DNA of 14,190 bases from Verrucomicrobia subdivision 3 bacterium UBA7542 (GTDB lineage: Bacteria; Verrucomicrobiota; Verrucomicrobiia; Limisphaerales; UBA11358), in contig DLMG01000137.1 in NCBI GenBank assembly GCA_002479245.1, forward strand, positions 1 through 14,190, read 5' to 3'. Positions 1 through 6,869 of this stretch are shown in pieces (positions within the stretch are counted from its first letter, which is position 1; each line of letters begins with the position of its first letter). The position numbers were made by a program, and so were the translations under genes. The notes below the pieces were generated by a model. It saw only the letters and a program-made list of their open reading frames with translations, was not told the DNA's origin and did no database searches.

Positions 1-306
1 GTAAAGTATGTCGTCGTTGGGCACTGCTGCGAAAGTGGTGACGTGCTCACACCCGCGCCGGGAAGCCCGGAAGGTCTGCAACCGCGTCTGCTCCCGGAAA
101 CACGGATTGGCGACCTAGTAGTGTTCGGCGGCGCTGGAGCCTATTGCTCGAGCATGGCAGCCAAGAACTATAATTCCTTCCCGGAAGCTGCGGAAGTAAT
201 GATCTCCGGGAACGGCTCGGTCGAACTCATCCGAAAACGCCAGACGTTGGACCAGATACTACAGAATGAGGTGATGCCGGCATTTCTGAAAAGGCGGGCG
301 AAGTGA
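1..306 (+). CDS. lysA: Diaminopimelate decarboxylase, C-terminal part (5' end outside window)
   Basis: This is the last 101 residues of a PLP-dependent decarboxylase that converts meso-diaminopimelate to L-lysine in the cytoplasm, the last step of lysine synthesis. The reading frame is open from base 1 and ends at TGA 304-306. Two family signatures are visible. GHCCESGD corresponds to the active-site Cys-Glu loop (usually GPxCESxD). GAYCSSMAAKNYN corresponds to the GAY...YN segment, whose tyrosine contacts the cofactor in the alanine racemase-fold decarboxylases. After it, FPEAAEVM matches the usual RPxxAEV stretch. The related carboxynorspermidine and ornithine/arginine decarboxylases share the fold, but the CCESGD and GAYCSSM wording fits LysA best. 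The gene runs into a repeat-rich spacer and no clear terminator with a T-run was seen. Confidence 0.88.
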   Translation, partial: VKYVVVGHCCESGDVLTPAPGSPEGLQPRLLPETRIGDLVVFGGAGAYCSSMAAKNYNSFPEAAEVMISGNGSVELIRKRQTLDQILQNEVMPAFLKRRAK

Positions 307-322
307 ACGTTGCTTTGCCAGG

Positions 323-341
323 CCCGGGGCAACGCCCTGGG
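323..341. repeat. Short palindromic repeat after lysA
   Basis: Arms cccggggc (323-330) and gccctggg (334-341) pair with one mismatch around a 3-nt loop. No T-run follows, so it looks more like a REP-type dispersed repeat than an intrinsic terminator, although it lies only 17 bp past the lysA stop. Confidence 0.4.
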
Positions 342-361
342 TGTCTGCCTTCAAATTCTTT

Positions 362-510
362 AACGCAGAGACGCGAGGTTTTGGACTGCGGTGGCAGAGC
401 GCCAGCGGCGACACCGCTTTGGGATCCCGACCAATGCTGTAACAGCGGCGTGGCGCTACACTTCCCGCCGCACTCCAAAAAGTTTGCTTTGCGTCTTTGC
501 GCCTTGGCGT
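362..510. repeat. MITE-like element with long imperfect terminal inverted repeats
   Basis: The left end (362-395) and the reverse complement of the right end (466-510) share the same order of blocks: an aacgc/agacgc block, then a ttttgga.tgcgg block. This makes an imperfect terminal inverted repeat of roughly 35-45 bp around a 149-bp element. Smaller hairpins lie inside (gcggtg 388-393 with caccgc 412-417; gcggcg 445-450 with cgccgc 466-471). The right end reads tctttgcgccttggcgt; a near-identical piece recurs at 12761-12777. No transposase is encoded, so it would be mobilised in trans if at all. Confidence 0.55.
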
Positions 511-573
511 GAAAATTCACTCACCCGGCCGCAGCCAAACCAAGCGGGGACTTCTGAAAAACTCCTTTTCATC

Positions 574-646
574 GTAGCGGCGGTCGGCAGACCGCCGCAT
601 TTCTTCAGCAATTGAAGAGTGCGGCTCTCTGCCGAGAAGCCGCTAC
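574..646. repeat. Composite palindromic repeat with gtagcggc ends
   Basis: Outer arms gtagcggc (574-581) and gccgctac (639-646) enclose two inner hairpins: gcggcggtc (577-585) with gaccgccgc (590-598) over a 4-nt loop, and gcggct (621-626) with agccgc (638-643). The same outer end is seen in the larger element at 11650-11795, so the two are probably one repeat family. Confidence 0.55.
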
Positions 647-830
647 GCCGGTTTTGCCAAGGTCTCAAAAGGGGTTGACTGGTCATGGCCGGGGCGCATC
701 ATGCCCGCGAAGTCAGGATAGCATAAATGATTAAAGTATTCGGATTTTGGCTTTTCCCGGCAAAAGATATCCAATGACAAAGTGAGTATGTCCGAATAAA
801 ACTGTTAGGCATCAGGTCGCAAGGCTGAAA
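647..830. other. Spacer without a recognised gene
   Basis: No supported gene. The sequence becomes AT-richer towards the downstream gene. An 8-bp inverted pair, tattcgga (737-744) and tccgaata (791-798), and a gttaggc heptamer (804-810) are present. I could not complete an integron attC site from them. A promoter for the next gene probably lies here, but no convincing -35/-10 pair was identified. Confidence 0.4.
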
Positions 831-1466
831 ATGCAAATTGATCCACGGTACACAATCATAGTTCTATCAATAATCCTATTCTGTGGCTGTAAGCCAACAG
901 CAAGAGATTACCGCGTTAGTGCTCGCCAGAAATATGAATATGGCGATTATGCTGGAGCCATTACTGATTATTCGGAAGTTCTGCGTTTGAATCCAGACGA
1001 TCTGGAAGCTTATATTTTTCGAGGTATCGCCCGGGCACACCAAGGAGACCTCGCTGGGGGGATTGCTGACTGCACCGCCGCCATTCGCTTAAATCCAAAT
1101 CAGAGAGACGGCTATATGAGCCGAGGCGGCATCCGTCACAAGAAGGGCGACGAGAGCGGAGCAATTGCCGACTTCACACAGGCCATTCTACTTGAATCCA
1201 ACTCTCCATATGCTTATTTCAACCGAGCTGTGTCTTTGAGGAGTCAAGGAAGCTACAAGGAGGCGATTACCGACCTGACTGAGTGCATTCGTCTGAGTCA
1301 AAACCAAAGAGGGGTGTTTCGAGCGTATGCGGAGAGAGCCGCTGATAGGGAAGCTATAGGCGACCATTTGGGTGCCCTGCGCGATTCAAATGAAGTCATT
1401 CGCCTCAAAACACAGCCCGCCGTGGTGCCCGTGACTGCAACGCCAGATGGAGAGTCGAGAAAATGA
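831..1466 (+). CDS. TPR-repeat lipoprotein
   Basis: Predicted 211-residue exported lipoprotein. A short charged N-terminus is followed by a hydrophobic run (residues 8-17) and FCGC, with Cys20 as the likely lipidated residue. The -3 position is Phe rather than Leu, so the lipobox is slightly off consensus. Residues 25-194 hold about five tetratricopeptide repeats of 34 residues, each with the A..DY..AI.....LNP pattern (examples: YGDYAGAITDYSEVLRLNP, QGDLAGGIADCTAAIRLNP). TPR arrays bind other proteins, so an envelope scaffold is likely; no catalytic domain is present. Start 831 has only a weak aagg upstream. The gene overlaps the next by ATGA, indicating translational coupling. By eye the pair is more AT-rich than the flanking genes. 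Confidence 0.78.
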   Translation: MQIDPRYTIIVLSIILFCGCKPTARDYRVSARQKYEYGDYAGAITDYSEVLRLNPDDLEAYIFRGIARAHQGDLAGGIADCTAAIRLNPNQRDGYMSRGGIRHKKGDESGAIADFTQAILLESNSPYAYFNRAVSLRSQGSYKEAITDLTECIRLSQNQRGVFRAYAERAADREAIGDHLGALRDSNEVIRLKTQPAVVPVTATPDGESRK

Positions 1467-1933
1467 AAAAAATCTCCATCGTCGTGACAATACTGCTGCT
1501 TGCAGGAATCGGCGCGTGGTGGTTTCTCCATCACTCCAATGCTGCCCTTGTCCAACGAATCGAGCTTCTGCAAAGTCAGAAGACGAATGGCCTGAACATG
1601 GCATGGTACCAACAAGAAGTTTTAAGGCATCGTCTGGTAAGCCGGGGCTATTTAGTAAAGGAGATCTTTGACATGCCAAACATGCGAATGGAGACACCCG
1701 CGAGTAAAGAACTCTGGGACGCTATGATTAAATTCCGGGACAAGGAATGTTCTTCCGTGGCAAACTTTGGAATGGGACCTGCCGATGGTTCTAGCGCTGT
1801 TTTGTATGTCACTGTGACGGATTTCCCAACTCGTATTCCACAATGGAAAGCCATGCTTTTGAAATGGGATAACGGAGCTAAAGAAACCAGAGACCTGCAA
1901 AAACCGGGGCCTGAATCGAGCCCGACTAATTAA
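1463..1933 (+). CDS. Membrane-anchored hypothetical protein
   Basis: A 156-residue protein of no family I recognise. MKK followed by a hydrophobic stretch (about residues 4-22, IVVTILLLAGIGAWWFL) predicts an N-terminal membrane anchor or uncleaved signal, with the remaining ~130 residues outside the cytoplasm. The soluble part begins with a helical stretch (about residues 28-60) and later has a beta-like run (SSAVLYVTVTDFP) and two tryptophans. Its start codon overlaps the stop of the TPR lipoprotein gene by 4 bp, so the two are almost certainly co-translated and may form one envelope complex. That partnership is inferred from the overlap only. It ends in a short spacer before the oppositely oriented etfA. 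Confidence 0.65.
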   Translation: MKKISIVVTILLLAGIGAWWFLHHSNAALVQRIELLQSQKTNGLNMAWYQQEVLRHRLVSRGYLVKEIFDMPNMRMETPASKELWDAMIKFRDKECSSVANFGMGPADGSSAVLYVTVTDFPTRIPQWKAMLLKWDNGAKETRDLQKPGPESSPTN

Positions 1934-2014
1934 CCCACAAGGTGCTCGACGCTCAGAATAAAACACAACGTCAGTTCTTGGTGACAAAAAGTTTGCGCCG
2001 ATTGATATCGGTGG

Positions 2015-3052
2015 CTATTTCCTCGCCGCCAGCAACTCGTTGATTTTTCCCATCACGGCGAAGGCGTCGGCGACGTAGAGAACGTCGGCTTTGCCGCGCG
2101 CCCAGCCGCAGTTCGGGTCCAGACTGATGGCACGGCGTTCGTTGATGAAGCGCCAGCCGACGGTGTGCGGTTCCTCGCCGTGACAGCAGGTGCTCAATCC
2201 CTTCGGATGACGCGGCGTCGAACCGGTCTGGCCAATCTGGTTCAGGTGCGACAGGAATGACAGCACCGCCTGGCCTTCGCCGCTTTGGTCCACCAGCGAT
2301 TTGCTGCTGCCCAGCGACGCGCGGCTGAGTTGCAGAAAACCGCGGATCAATTTTTCCGCTTCCGGCACGTGCGTCTGGCCGTCAGCCTGTTTCTTCGTCC
2401 AACCCGCCCCGGTAACGAACAGCAGTTCCGCGTCGGGCCGGATGGTTTGGGCGTCGGCCTTCGGCTCGCGAATGCCAACCACTGTGGTGCGCTTGCAATT
2501 GTCGGGCAGATTCACGGCCACCGTTTCAATCTTGGCCGTGCCGGCGCCGCATTCGCACGCGGTCTGGCTGCCGGGGTCAACGAGGATGAACCAGGGCCGT
2601 TGCGCACGGGTGAGCGTGGCTTCCATGCGCTGGCGGTAATACCAGCGGCTGATGGCCGGCTTGCCGCCCGCGTCGGCCACACCCGTCACGTGGGTGTCGG
2701 CGCGTCCGCCGAGGCGTTGCGCGACGCCGGGCAGCACGCGCGCCCAGCGCGACGTCGCCGGAGCAACGACGATTGTGGCTTGGGCCGATTTGCAAATGGC
2801 TTCCGCCGCCGCCGCGTCGGAGGCGTAGCGCGACTGGGCAAAATCCTTGCCGGCCACGCCGAAATATTTTGTGGCCGGGCAGGCGGCGATGGAATCCGCG
2901 ACCGCCTGGACATTTTCGCCGACCAGTCCCACGACGAGGCTGGAGCCGGCGAGGGCTTGGTTCAGGGTGCGGGCCGCGCGCAGCGCTTCGCGGGCGGATT
3001 TGGCGAGCGAGCCATCGGCCTCGGTGTGGGCGAGAAGAAGAATGGTTTCCAT
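2015..3052 (-). CDS. etfA: Divergent electron transfer flavoprotein, alpha subunit
   Basis: 345 residues, slightly longer than usual EtfA. EtfA and EtfB form a cytoplasmic heterodimer that binds FAD and passes electrons between dehydrogenases and a quinone reductase or other partner. Residues 1-200 look like the alpha/beta N-terminal domain (METILLLAHTEADGSL start; SAQATIVVAPATSRWARVLPGVAQRL). The C-terminal FAD domain shows SRASLGSSKSLVD (243-255) and IGQTG (273-277), both classic EtfA positions. The next canonical motif, GISGAxQHxxG, is missing and is replaced by CCHGEEPHTVGW (289-300); the ending ISLDPN...ADVLYVADAFAV aligns with INKDP...ADYGVVGD. I placed the start at METILL (3052), not further upstream, because upstream codons fall inside an inverted repeat. 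No Shine-Dalgarno site is visible; the hairpin ends 5 nt before the ATG. Confidence 0.78.
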   Translation of the reverse strand: METILLLAHTEADGSLAKSAREALRAARTLNQALAGSSLVVGLVGENVQAVADSIAACPATKYFGVAGKDFAQSRYASDAAAAEAICKSAQATIVVAPATSRWARVLPGVAQRLGGRADTHVTGVADAGGKPAISRWYYRQRMEATLTRAQRPWFILVDPGSQTACECGAGTAKIETVAVNLPDNCKRTTVVGIREPKADAQTIRPDAELLFVTGAGWTKKQADGQTHVPEAEKLIRGFLQLSRASLGSSKSLVDQSGEGQAVLSFLSHLNQIGQTGSTPRHPKGLSTCCHGEEPHTVGWRFINERRAISLDPNCGWARGKADVLYVADAFAVMGKINELLAARK

Positions 3053-3057
3053 AATTT

Positions 3058-3127
3058 GGTAGGGACGCGTTCCACCGCGTCCCAAAATTTAATTTATAAA
3101 TGGGACGCGGTGGAACGCGTCCCTACC
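3058..3127. repeat. Perfect 27-bp inverted repeat between etfB and etfA
   Basis: Arms 3058-3084 and 3101-3127 are exact reverse complements of 27 bp, separated by a 16-nt AT-rich loop. Each arm is itself palindromic (gggacgcg ... cgcgtccc around 6 nt), so two small hairpins or one long hairpin can form. This is the layout of paired REP units. It fills nearly the whole 78-bp gap between the two co-directional genes. Confidence 0.9.
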
Positions 3128-3130
3128 GAG

Positions 3131-3940
3131 TCATTTTTTGATCCACTCGACGATTTCCTTTGCGATGTCGTCCGCTGACTTGTCCTTCACGATTTTGGTT
3201 TCGCGCAATTGTTTCGGAAGCGAGACGCTCGCGAAACTCAATCCTTCGCCAGCCAGCTTCACCGGCTTGGCCTTTTGCAGCGCGGGCATCACGGTGCGCA
3301 TGTTCACCATGCCCACCTGCGGATTGTTTTTTGGTTCCGGCAAATTGCCCGTGGCCCAGCCGAGCAATGCGGGCGCGCCGGCGCACTTCGAAATCTGATG
3401 TTTGCCGCCCTCGATACGCTCCAAAATTTCGAGCGAACCGTCGGCGGCGATTTTCAGTTCATCCACGCCCTGGAACTGGTCGGTGATGCCGAGCCGTTCG
3501 CCGACCATCTGCATCGTGGCGCCCGCGCCGCGCGACGCGGATTCCCAACCGCCGAACACGAGCAGCTTCGATTTGTCGAGGCCGGGTATGGCCTGGATGG
3601 CCTCGGCGAGGGCAGCGGCGACTTCCATGGCCTCGGTGAACCCGCTGGCCGGGCCGTCGAGCGCGACGAGTTCGAACGGCACCTTTTGCGCGACGGTCAT
3701 CATCACCTGCTGGTGTTTGGCCTTGGGGCCGAGGCTCACGAGCCAGACTTTGCTGCCGGGCGAGTTTTTGGCCAAGTTCGCGGCCTCGTAGAGCGCGTGG
3801 CTCGCCCACGGGTCGAGGATGGCGGGCAGCATCATTTCATTTTTCAACGCGGGACCGCCCGGGCCGGTCACCGGTTCCAGGGTCTGGAGCGGGTCCGGCA
3901 CGACGCTGCCGCAAACGACAATTTGATAGGCAATGCTCAT
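3131..3940 (-). CDS. etfB: Divergent electron transfer flavoprotein, beta subunit
   Basis: 269 residues, the usual EtfB length. It is the partner of the alpha subunit and normally carries AMP and part of the FAD pocket. Family features in order: short first strand YQIVVCGSVVPDP (5-17); LDPWASHALYEAANLAKN (42-59), equivalent to NPxxxxAxEEAxxLKE; KVWLVSLGP (64-72); and KLLVFGGWESASRGAGATMQMVGERLGI (125-152), equivalent to the nucleotide-loop region. In classical EtfB that loop reads DDDxxQTG; here it reads ESASRGAGAT, so nucleotide contacts are altered. LERIEGGKH and PALLGWATGNLPEP...RTVMPALQKAKP match the conserved C-terminal half. Start chosen at MSIAYQ (3940); the frame opens 30 nt earlier with a less family-like extension. 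It is first in the operon, with etfA following on the same strand. Confidence 0.8.
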   Translation of the reverse strand: MSIAYQIVVCGSVVPDPLQTLEPVTGPGGPALKNEMMLPAILDPWASHALYEAANLAKNSPGSKVWLVSLGPKAKHQQVMMTVAQKVPFELVALDGPASGFTEAMEVAAALAEAIQAIPGLDKSKLLVFGGWESASRGAGATMQMVGERLGITDQFQGVDELKIAADGSLEILERIEGGKHQISKCAGAPALLGWATGNLPEPKNNPQVGMVNMRTVMPALQKAKPVKLAGEGLSFASVSLPKQLRETKIVKDKSADDIAKEIVEWIKK

Positions 3941-4028
3941 CCGGGCGGAATTAAAGCGGAGAGAACACAAACAGCCAACAGGATTTTACGCGGCCAAGGG
4001 CGTACGGGCGCGCTTTGGCTCTGCCGCC

Positions 4029-4101
4029 GGAGCGCCGGCCTCCGGCTCGGCGAGTTGCAGACAACCTCGTAGCTTCATGCCGTGCCAGAGGCCGGCGCTC
4101 C
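4029..4101. repeat. Inverted repeat in the divergent etfB / sugar-operon spacer
   Basis: Arms ggagcgccggcctc (4029-4042) and gaggccggcgctcc (4088-4101) are a perfect 14-bp inverted pair around 45 nt. It sits in the 348-bp region between divergent genes (3941-4288). The rest of that spacer shows no supported gene or convincing promoter. Confidence 0.6.
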
Positions 4102-4288
4102 AGATTTGCGGCCTCGGCTGGCGGAAGCGCCATTTTCCGCTCGACCGCACCGGCGGCCCGGATACAATGAGCATCATGCGAATGGGCAAACCAATTCTCA
4201 CTTGGTCGCGTAATGTCAAAAGGCAAAACCCCAAGTTCCCCCTACTCCGGGCATCAATGAAAAAACCCAGGAAACCAGAGAGAACCCG

Positions 4289-5704
4289 ATGAGCAACGAA
4301 AGCCAGAAATGTTCATTAAGAGAAAGAGCCGTTTACGGTTTTGGTGATTTGGCCTCCTGCCTGTTCTGGCAGACCATCACGTTGTATCTGCTTTTCTTTT
4401 ATACCGATGTGTTCGGCCTGGCCGCCGCCGCCGCCGGAATCATGATCGGGGTTTCCAGGTTGTTGGATGCTTTTTTTGACGTGGTCATTGGCATGACCGC
4501 GGACCGGACCAACACCCGGTGGGGCAAGTTCAGGCCCTATTTATTATGGATGGCGGTTCCGCTGGCCGTTTCGGCGGTTCTGGCATTTTCAACGCCCAGT
4601 TTTGGCGGAGCAGGGAAAATGGTTTACGCCTATGTCACGTTCATCTTTTTTATGTTCATGTATTCGGCCATCAACATTCCCTACACGGCTTTGCTGGGGG
4701 TCATCAGCGGGGACCCGGTCGAAAGAACGAGTGCCTCGTCCTTCAAATTTATCGGCGCTTATGTGGGCGGTTTTATCGTTTCCGCCACGGCCCTGCCGTT
4801 TGCGGAACATTTTGGACAGGGTAACGTTGCCAAAGGGTGGCATACCACACTGGCCATTTATGGCGTGGCGGCAGTCATCCTCTTTTTGATCACTTTCCTT
4901 TCAACCCGCGAACGCATCCAACCCATCGCCAAGGAAAAAACCTCCATCGCAAGGGACCTGGGGGATCTGACCCAAAACGTGCCCTGGATGTTGTTGTTTG
5001 CAGTGACGATTCTATTCATCCTGTTTGTGTGCATCCGCATGAGTGTGACCACCCACTATTTCAAGTATTACATCGGCGAACAGGAAGTCACCCTCTTCGG
5101 TACAACTCATAAATACGGTTTTGAGGTGCTGGCCTCCGCCTTCAATACCATTGGGCAGGCCTTGGCCATATTGGGAGTCATTCTGGTCCCGTGGTTCGCG
5201 AAAGTCTGCGGGAGAAAGAATGCGTTGATCATTCTTTTCGTCACCGCCTTGATTTGCACCGGCTCATTCTATTACTTCAAACCGGAAAACCTGCTGCTGA
5301 TTTTCGTCTTTCAGACCATCGGCTCATTGGCGGGCGGCCCCATTTCCGCGCTGTTATGGGTTTTGTACGCCGATACCGCCGACTATTCCGAATGGAAAAC
5401 CGGCCGCCGGGCCACCGGACTCGTGTTTTCGGCTTCCATCATGTCGAACAAGATTGGCTGGACCGTTGGCAGTGTGATCGCGGGCGTGATTCTTTCGCGG
5501 ACAGGTTTCGTGGCCAATGTGACCCAGAACCTGGATGTCCAGAATGGTTTGAAGGCGATGATGAGTGTGATACCCGTCGCGATAGGAGTGGTCTCACTAA
5601 TTATTCTCCTATTCTACAAATTGGATGAACCGACCATGAAAAAGATCAAGGCGGACCTGGATGAAAGACGCAAGGCCAGCGGCCAGGCTACTGCGGCCGC
5701 GTGA
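4289..5704 (+). CDS. GPH-family sugar:cation symporter (MelB-like)
   Basis: 471 residues, about 12 hydrophobic segments, inner-membrane transporter of the glycoside-pentoside-hexuronide family (MFS fold). Family markers: YGFGDLAS (16-23); RLLDAFFD (57-64), whose Asp60 and Asp64 sit at the MelB cation-site aspartates; then TRWGKFRP, the family's conserved first loop. In the second half, YADTADYSEWKTGRRATG (360-377) and Lys388 in IMSNKIGW match the MelB helix XI region. It likely imports an oligosaccharide with Na+ or H+; the substrate cannot be read from sequence. First gene of the sugar operon, with an agagag ribosome site before ATG 4289. 130 bp containing a repeat separate it from the GH130 gene. 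Cytoplasmic KDL-rich tail. Confidence 0.88.
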   Translation: MSNESQKCSLRERAVYGFGDLASCLFWQTITLYLLFFYTDVFGLAAAAAGIMIGVSRLLDAFFDVVIGMTADRTNTRWGKFRPYLLWMAVPLAVSAVLAFSTPSFGGAGKMVYAYVTFIFFMFMYSAINIPYTALLGVISGDPVERTSASSFKFIGAYVGGFIVSATALPFAEHFGQGNVAKGWHTTLAIYGVAAVILFLITFLSTRERIQPIAKEKTSIARDLGDLTQNVPWMLLFAVTILFILFVCIRMSVTTHYFKYYIGEQEVTLFGTTHKYGFEVLASAFNTIGQALAILGVILVPWFAKVCGRKNALIILFVTALICTGSFYYFKPENLLLIFVFQTIGSLAGGPISALLWVLYADTADYSEWKTGRRATGLVFSASIMSNKIGWTVGSVIAGVILSRTGFVANVTQNLDVQNGLKAMMSVIPVAIGVVSLIILLFYKLDEPTMKKIKADLDERRKASGQATAAA

Positions 5705-5713
5705 CCGATGCTA

Positions 5714-5790
5714 TTCACCGCGAAGACCGAAAGGATCACAGAGCGTGATTTTGTTTTTTCTCTGCGTTCCCGGCGTGCTCAGCGGCAAAA
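5714..5790. repeat. Degenerate inverted repeat between the first symporter and GH130
   Basis: The left block (ttcaccgcgaagaccgaa.., to 5743) and the reverse complement of the right block (5759-5790) share an imperfect ccgc...gaa..cagag pattern. It resembles a dispersed repeat that has diverged. It lacks a clean hairpin with T-run, so transcription probably reads through to GH130. Confidence 0.4.
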
Positions 5791-5834
5791 TTATATTGTT
5801 TTCCATTTAACAACGAACCCCGAAAAACAAAGCG

Positions 5835-6824
5835 ATGAAGAACACAATTATCGGCGAATCACTACCCAATCTGCCATGGGAAGATAAACCCCAGGATTGC
5901 ATCGACGTGCTGTGGAGATACAGCGGCAATCCCATTCTGGACTGGAACCCGATACCCAAGGCGGCGCGTATTTATAACAGCGCGGTCCTGCCGCATAAAA
6001 ACGAGTTTGTGGGGGTCTTCAGGGCCGACCAGAAAAACGGGCGGGCGACGTTGTTTTTCGGCAAAAGCAAAGACGGCCTCCAATGGAAGATCGGACCCGA
6101 CCCGATACAATGGGTTGACGAAAAGGGGAAACCCAATCCGATCAGCTACGGTTATGATCCGAGGTTCGTAAAGATTGACGATGTCTGCTATATCGTATGG
6201 TGCGACGACATGCATGGGGCGTCCATCGGCCTGGGGAAGACCACGGGTTTCAAGACCTTCATTCGCATGCCGAACCCGCTTATGCCCTTCAACCGGAACG
6301 GGGTTCTTTTCCCAAGAAAGGTCAATGGCAAGTATCTGTTATTGAGCCGTCCCAGCGACAGCGGGCACACTCCCTTCGGTGATATTTTTCTTAGTGAAAG
6401 CCCCGACCTGGTCTATTGGGGAAATCACCAGCACGTCATGAGCCGGGGCGGTAGCGGCTGGTGGCAGGGCACAAAAATCGGCTCGGGACCGATTCCAATT
6501 GAGACAACGGAAGGCTGGCTGTTGTTCTATCATGGAGTATCAGGAACCTGCAACGGGTTCGTTTACAGCTTTGGCGCGGTGATACTCGATATCAACAAGC
6601 CTTGGAAAGTGTTATACCGGACCCGCGATTATTTGCTCACGCCGGAGAAGCCGTATGAGACGACCGGCTTTGTGCCGAATGTAACGTTCCCCTGTGCGAA
6701 CCTGTATGACGCCAAGACGGGCAGAATCGCCATTTATTACGGCGCTGCAGACACCTGCACGGCTGTCGCGTTCACGCAGGTTGATAAATTAATCAACCAT
6801 ATCAAGAAGAACTCGGAAGTTTGA
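5835..6824 (+). CDS. GH130 beta-mannoside phosphorylase
   Basis: 329 residues, full length for glycoside hydrolase family 130. These cytoplasmic five-bladed propeller enzymes use phosphate to cleave a beta-mannosyl linkage, releasing alpha-mannose 1-phosphate. Visible markers: LPWEDKP (13-19) and VLWRYSGNPIL (25-35) at the N-terminus; ARIYNSAV (44-51); GVFRAD (60-65); YGYDPRFVK (105-113), where Asp108 is at the position of the proposed catalytic acid; NRNGVLFPRK (153-162); SRPSDSGHTPFGDIFLSESPD in blade three; WLLFYHGV (228-235); and TGFVPNVTFPC plus YYGAADT (301-307) near the end. The wording is close, from memory, to the Thermotoga TM1225-type beta-1,4-mannooligosaccharide phosphorylase rather than the mannosylglucose type. 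No signal peptide. The ribosome site is weak. It lies 45 bp before the second symporter. Confidence 0.92.
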   Translation: MKNTIIGESLPNLPWEDKPQDCIDVLWRYSGNPILDWNPIPKAARIYNSAVLPHKNEFVGVFRADQKNGRATLFFGKSKDGLQWKIGPDPIQWVDEKGKPNPISYGYDPRFVKIDDVCYIVWCDDMHGASIGLGKTTGFKTFIRMPNPLMPFNRNGVLFPRKVNGKYLLLSRPSDSGHTPFGDIFLSESPDLVYWGNHQHVMSRGGSGWWQGTKIGSGPIPIETTEGWLLFYHGVSGTCNGFVYSFGAVILDINKPWKVLYRTRDYLLTPEKPYETTGFVPNVTFPCANLYDAKTGRIAIYYGAADTCTAVAFTQVDKLINHIKKNSEV

Positions 6825-6869
6825 TCGCATCAAAATCAACCCGCCACTCATTCCCAATCAGGAGCGAAG

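Noticed and set aside
574..646. CRISPR-like or riboswitch-like structure
   Set aside because: Hairpins are not regularly spaced repeats with spacers and do not precede a gene closely; a dispersed palindromic repeat explains them.
227..686. Several short overlapping ORFs on both strands after lysA
   Set aside because: They translate dispersed repeats (NAKAQRRK-type peptides) and have no ribosome sites or family features.
737..810. Possible integron attC site (gttaggc heptamer with an inverted 8-mer) ahead of the TPR gene
   Set aside because: No matching gcctaac-type partner box at the expected place and no second site after 1933; an isolated heptamer is weak.
2285..3178. 297-residue plus-strand ORF opposite etfA, and a similar 287-residue one at 3209-4072 opposite etfB
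   Set aside because: Mirror frames of GC-rich genes; compositionally biased (G/R/A-rich) and antisense to clear ETF subunits.
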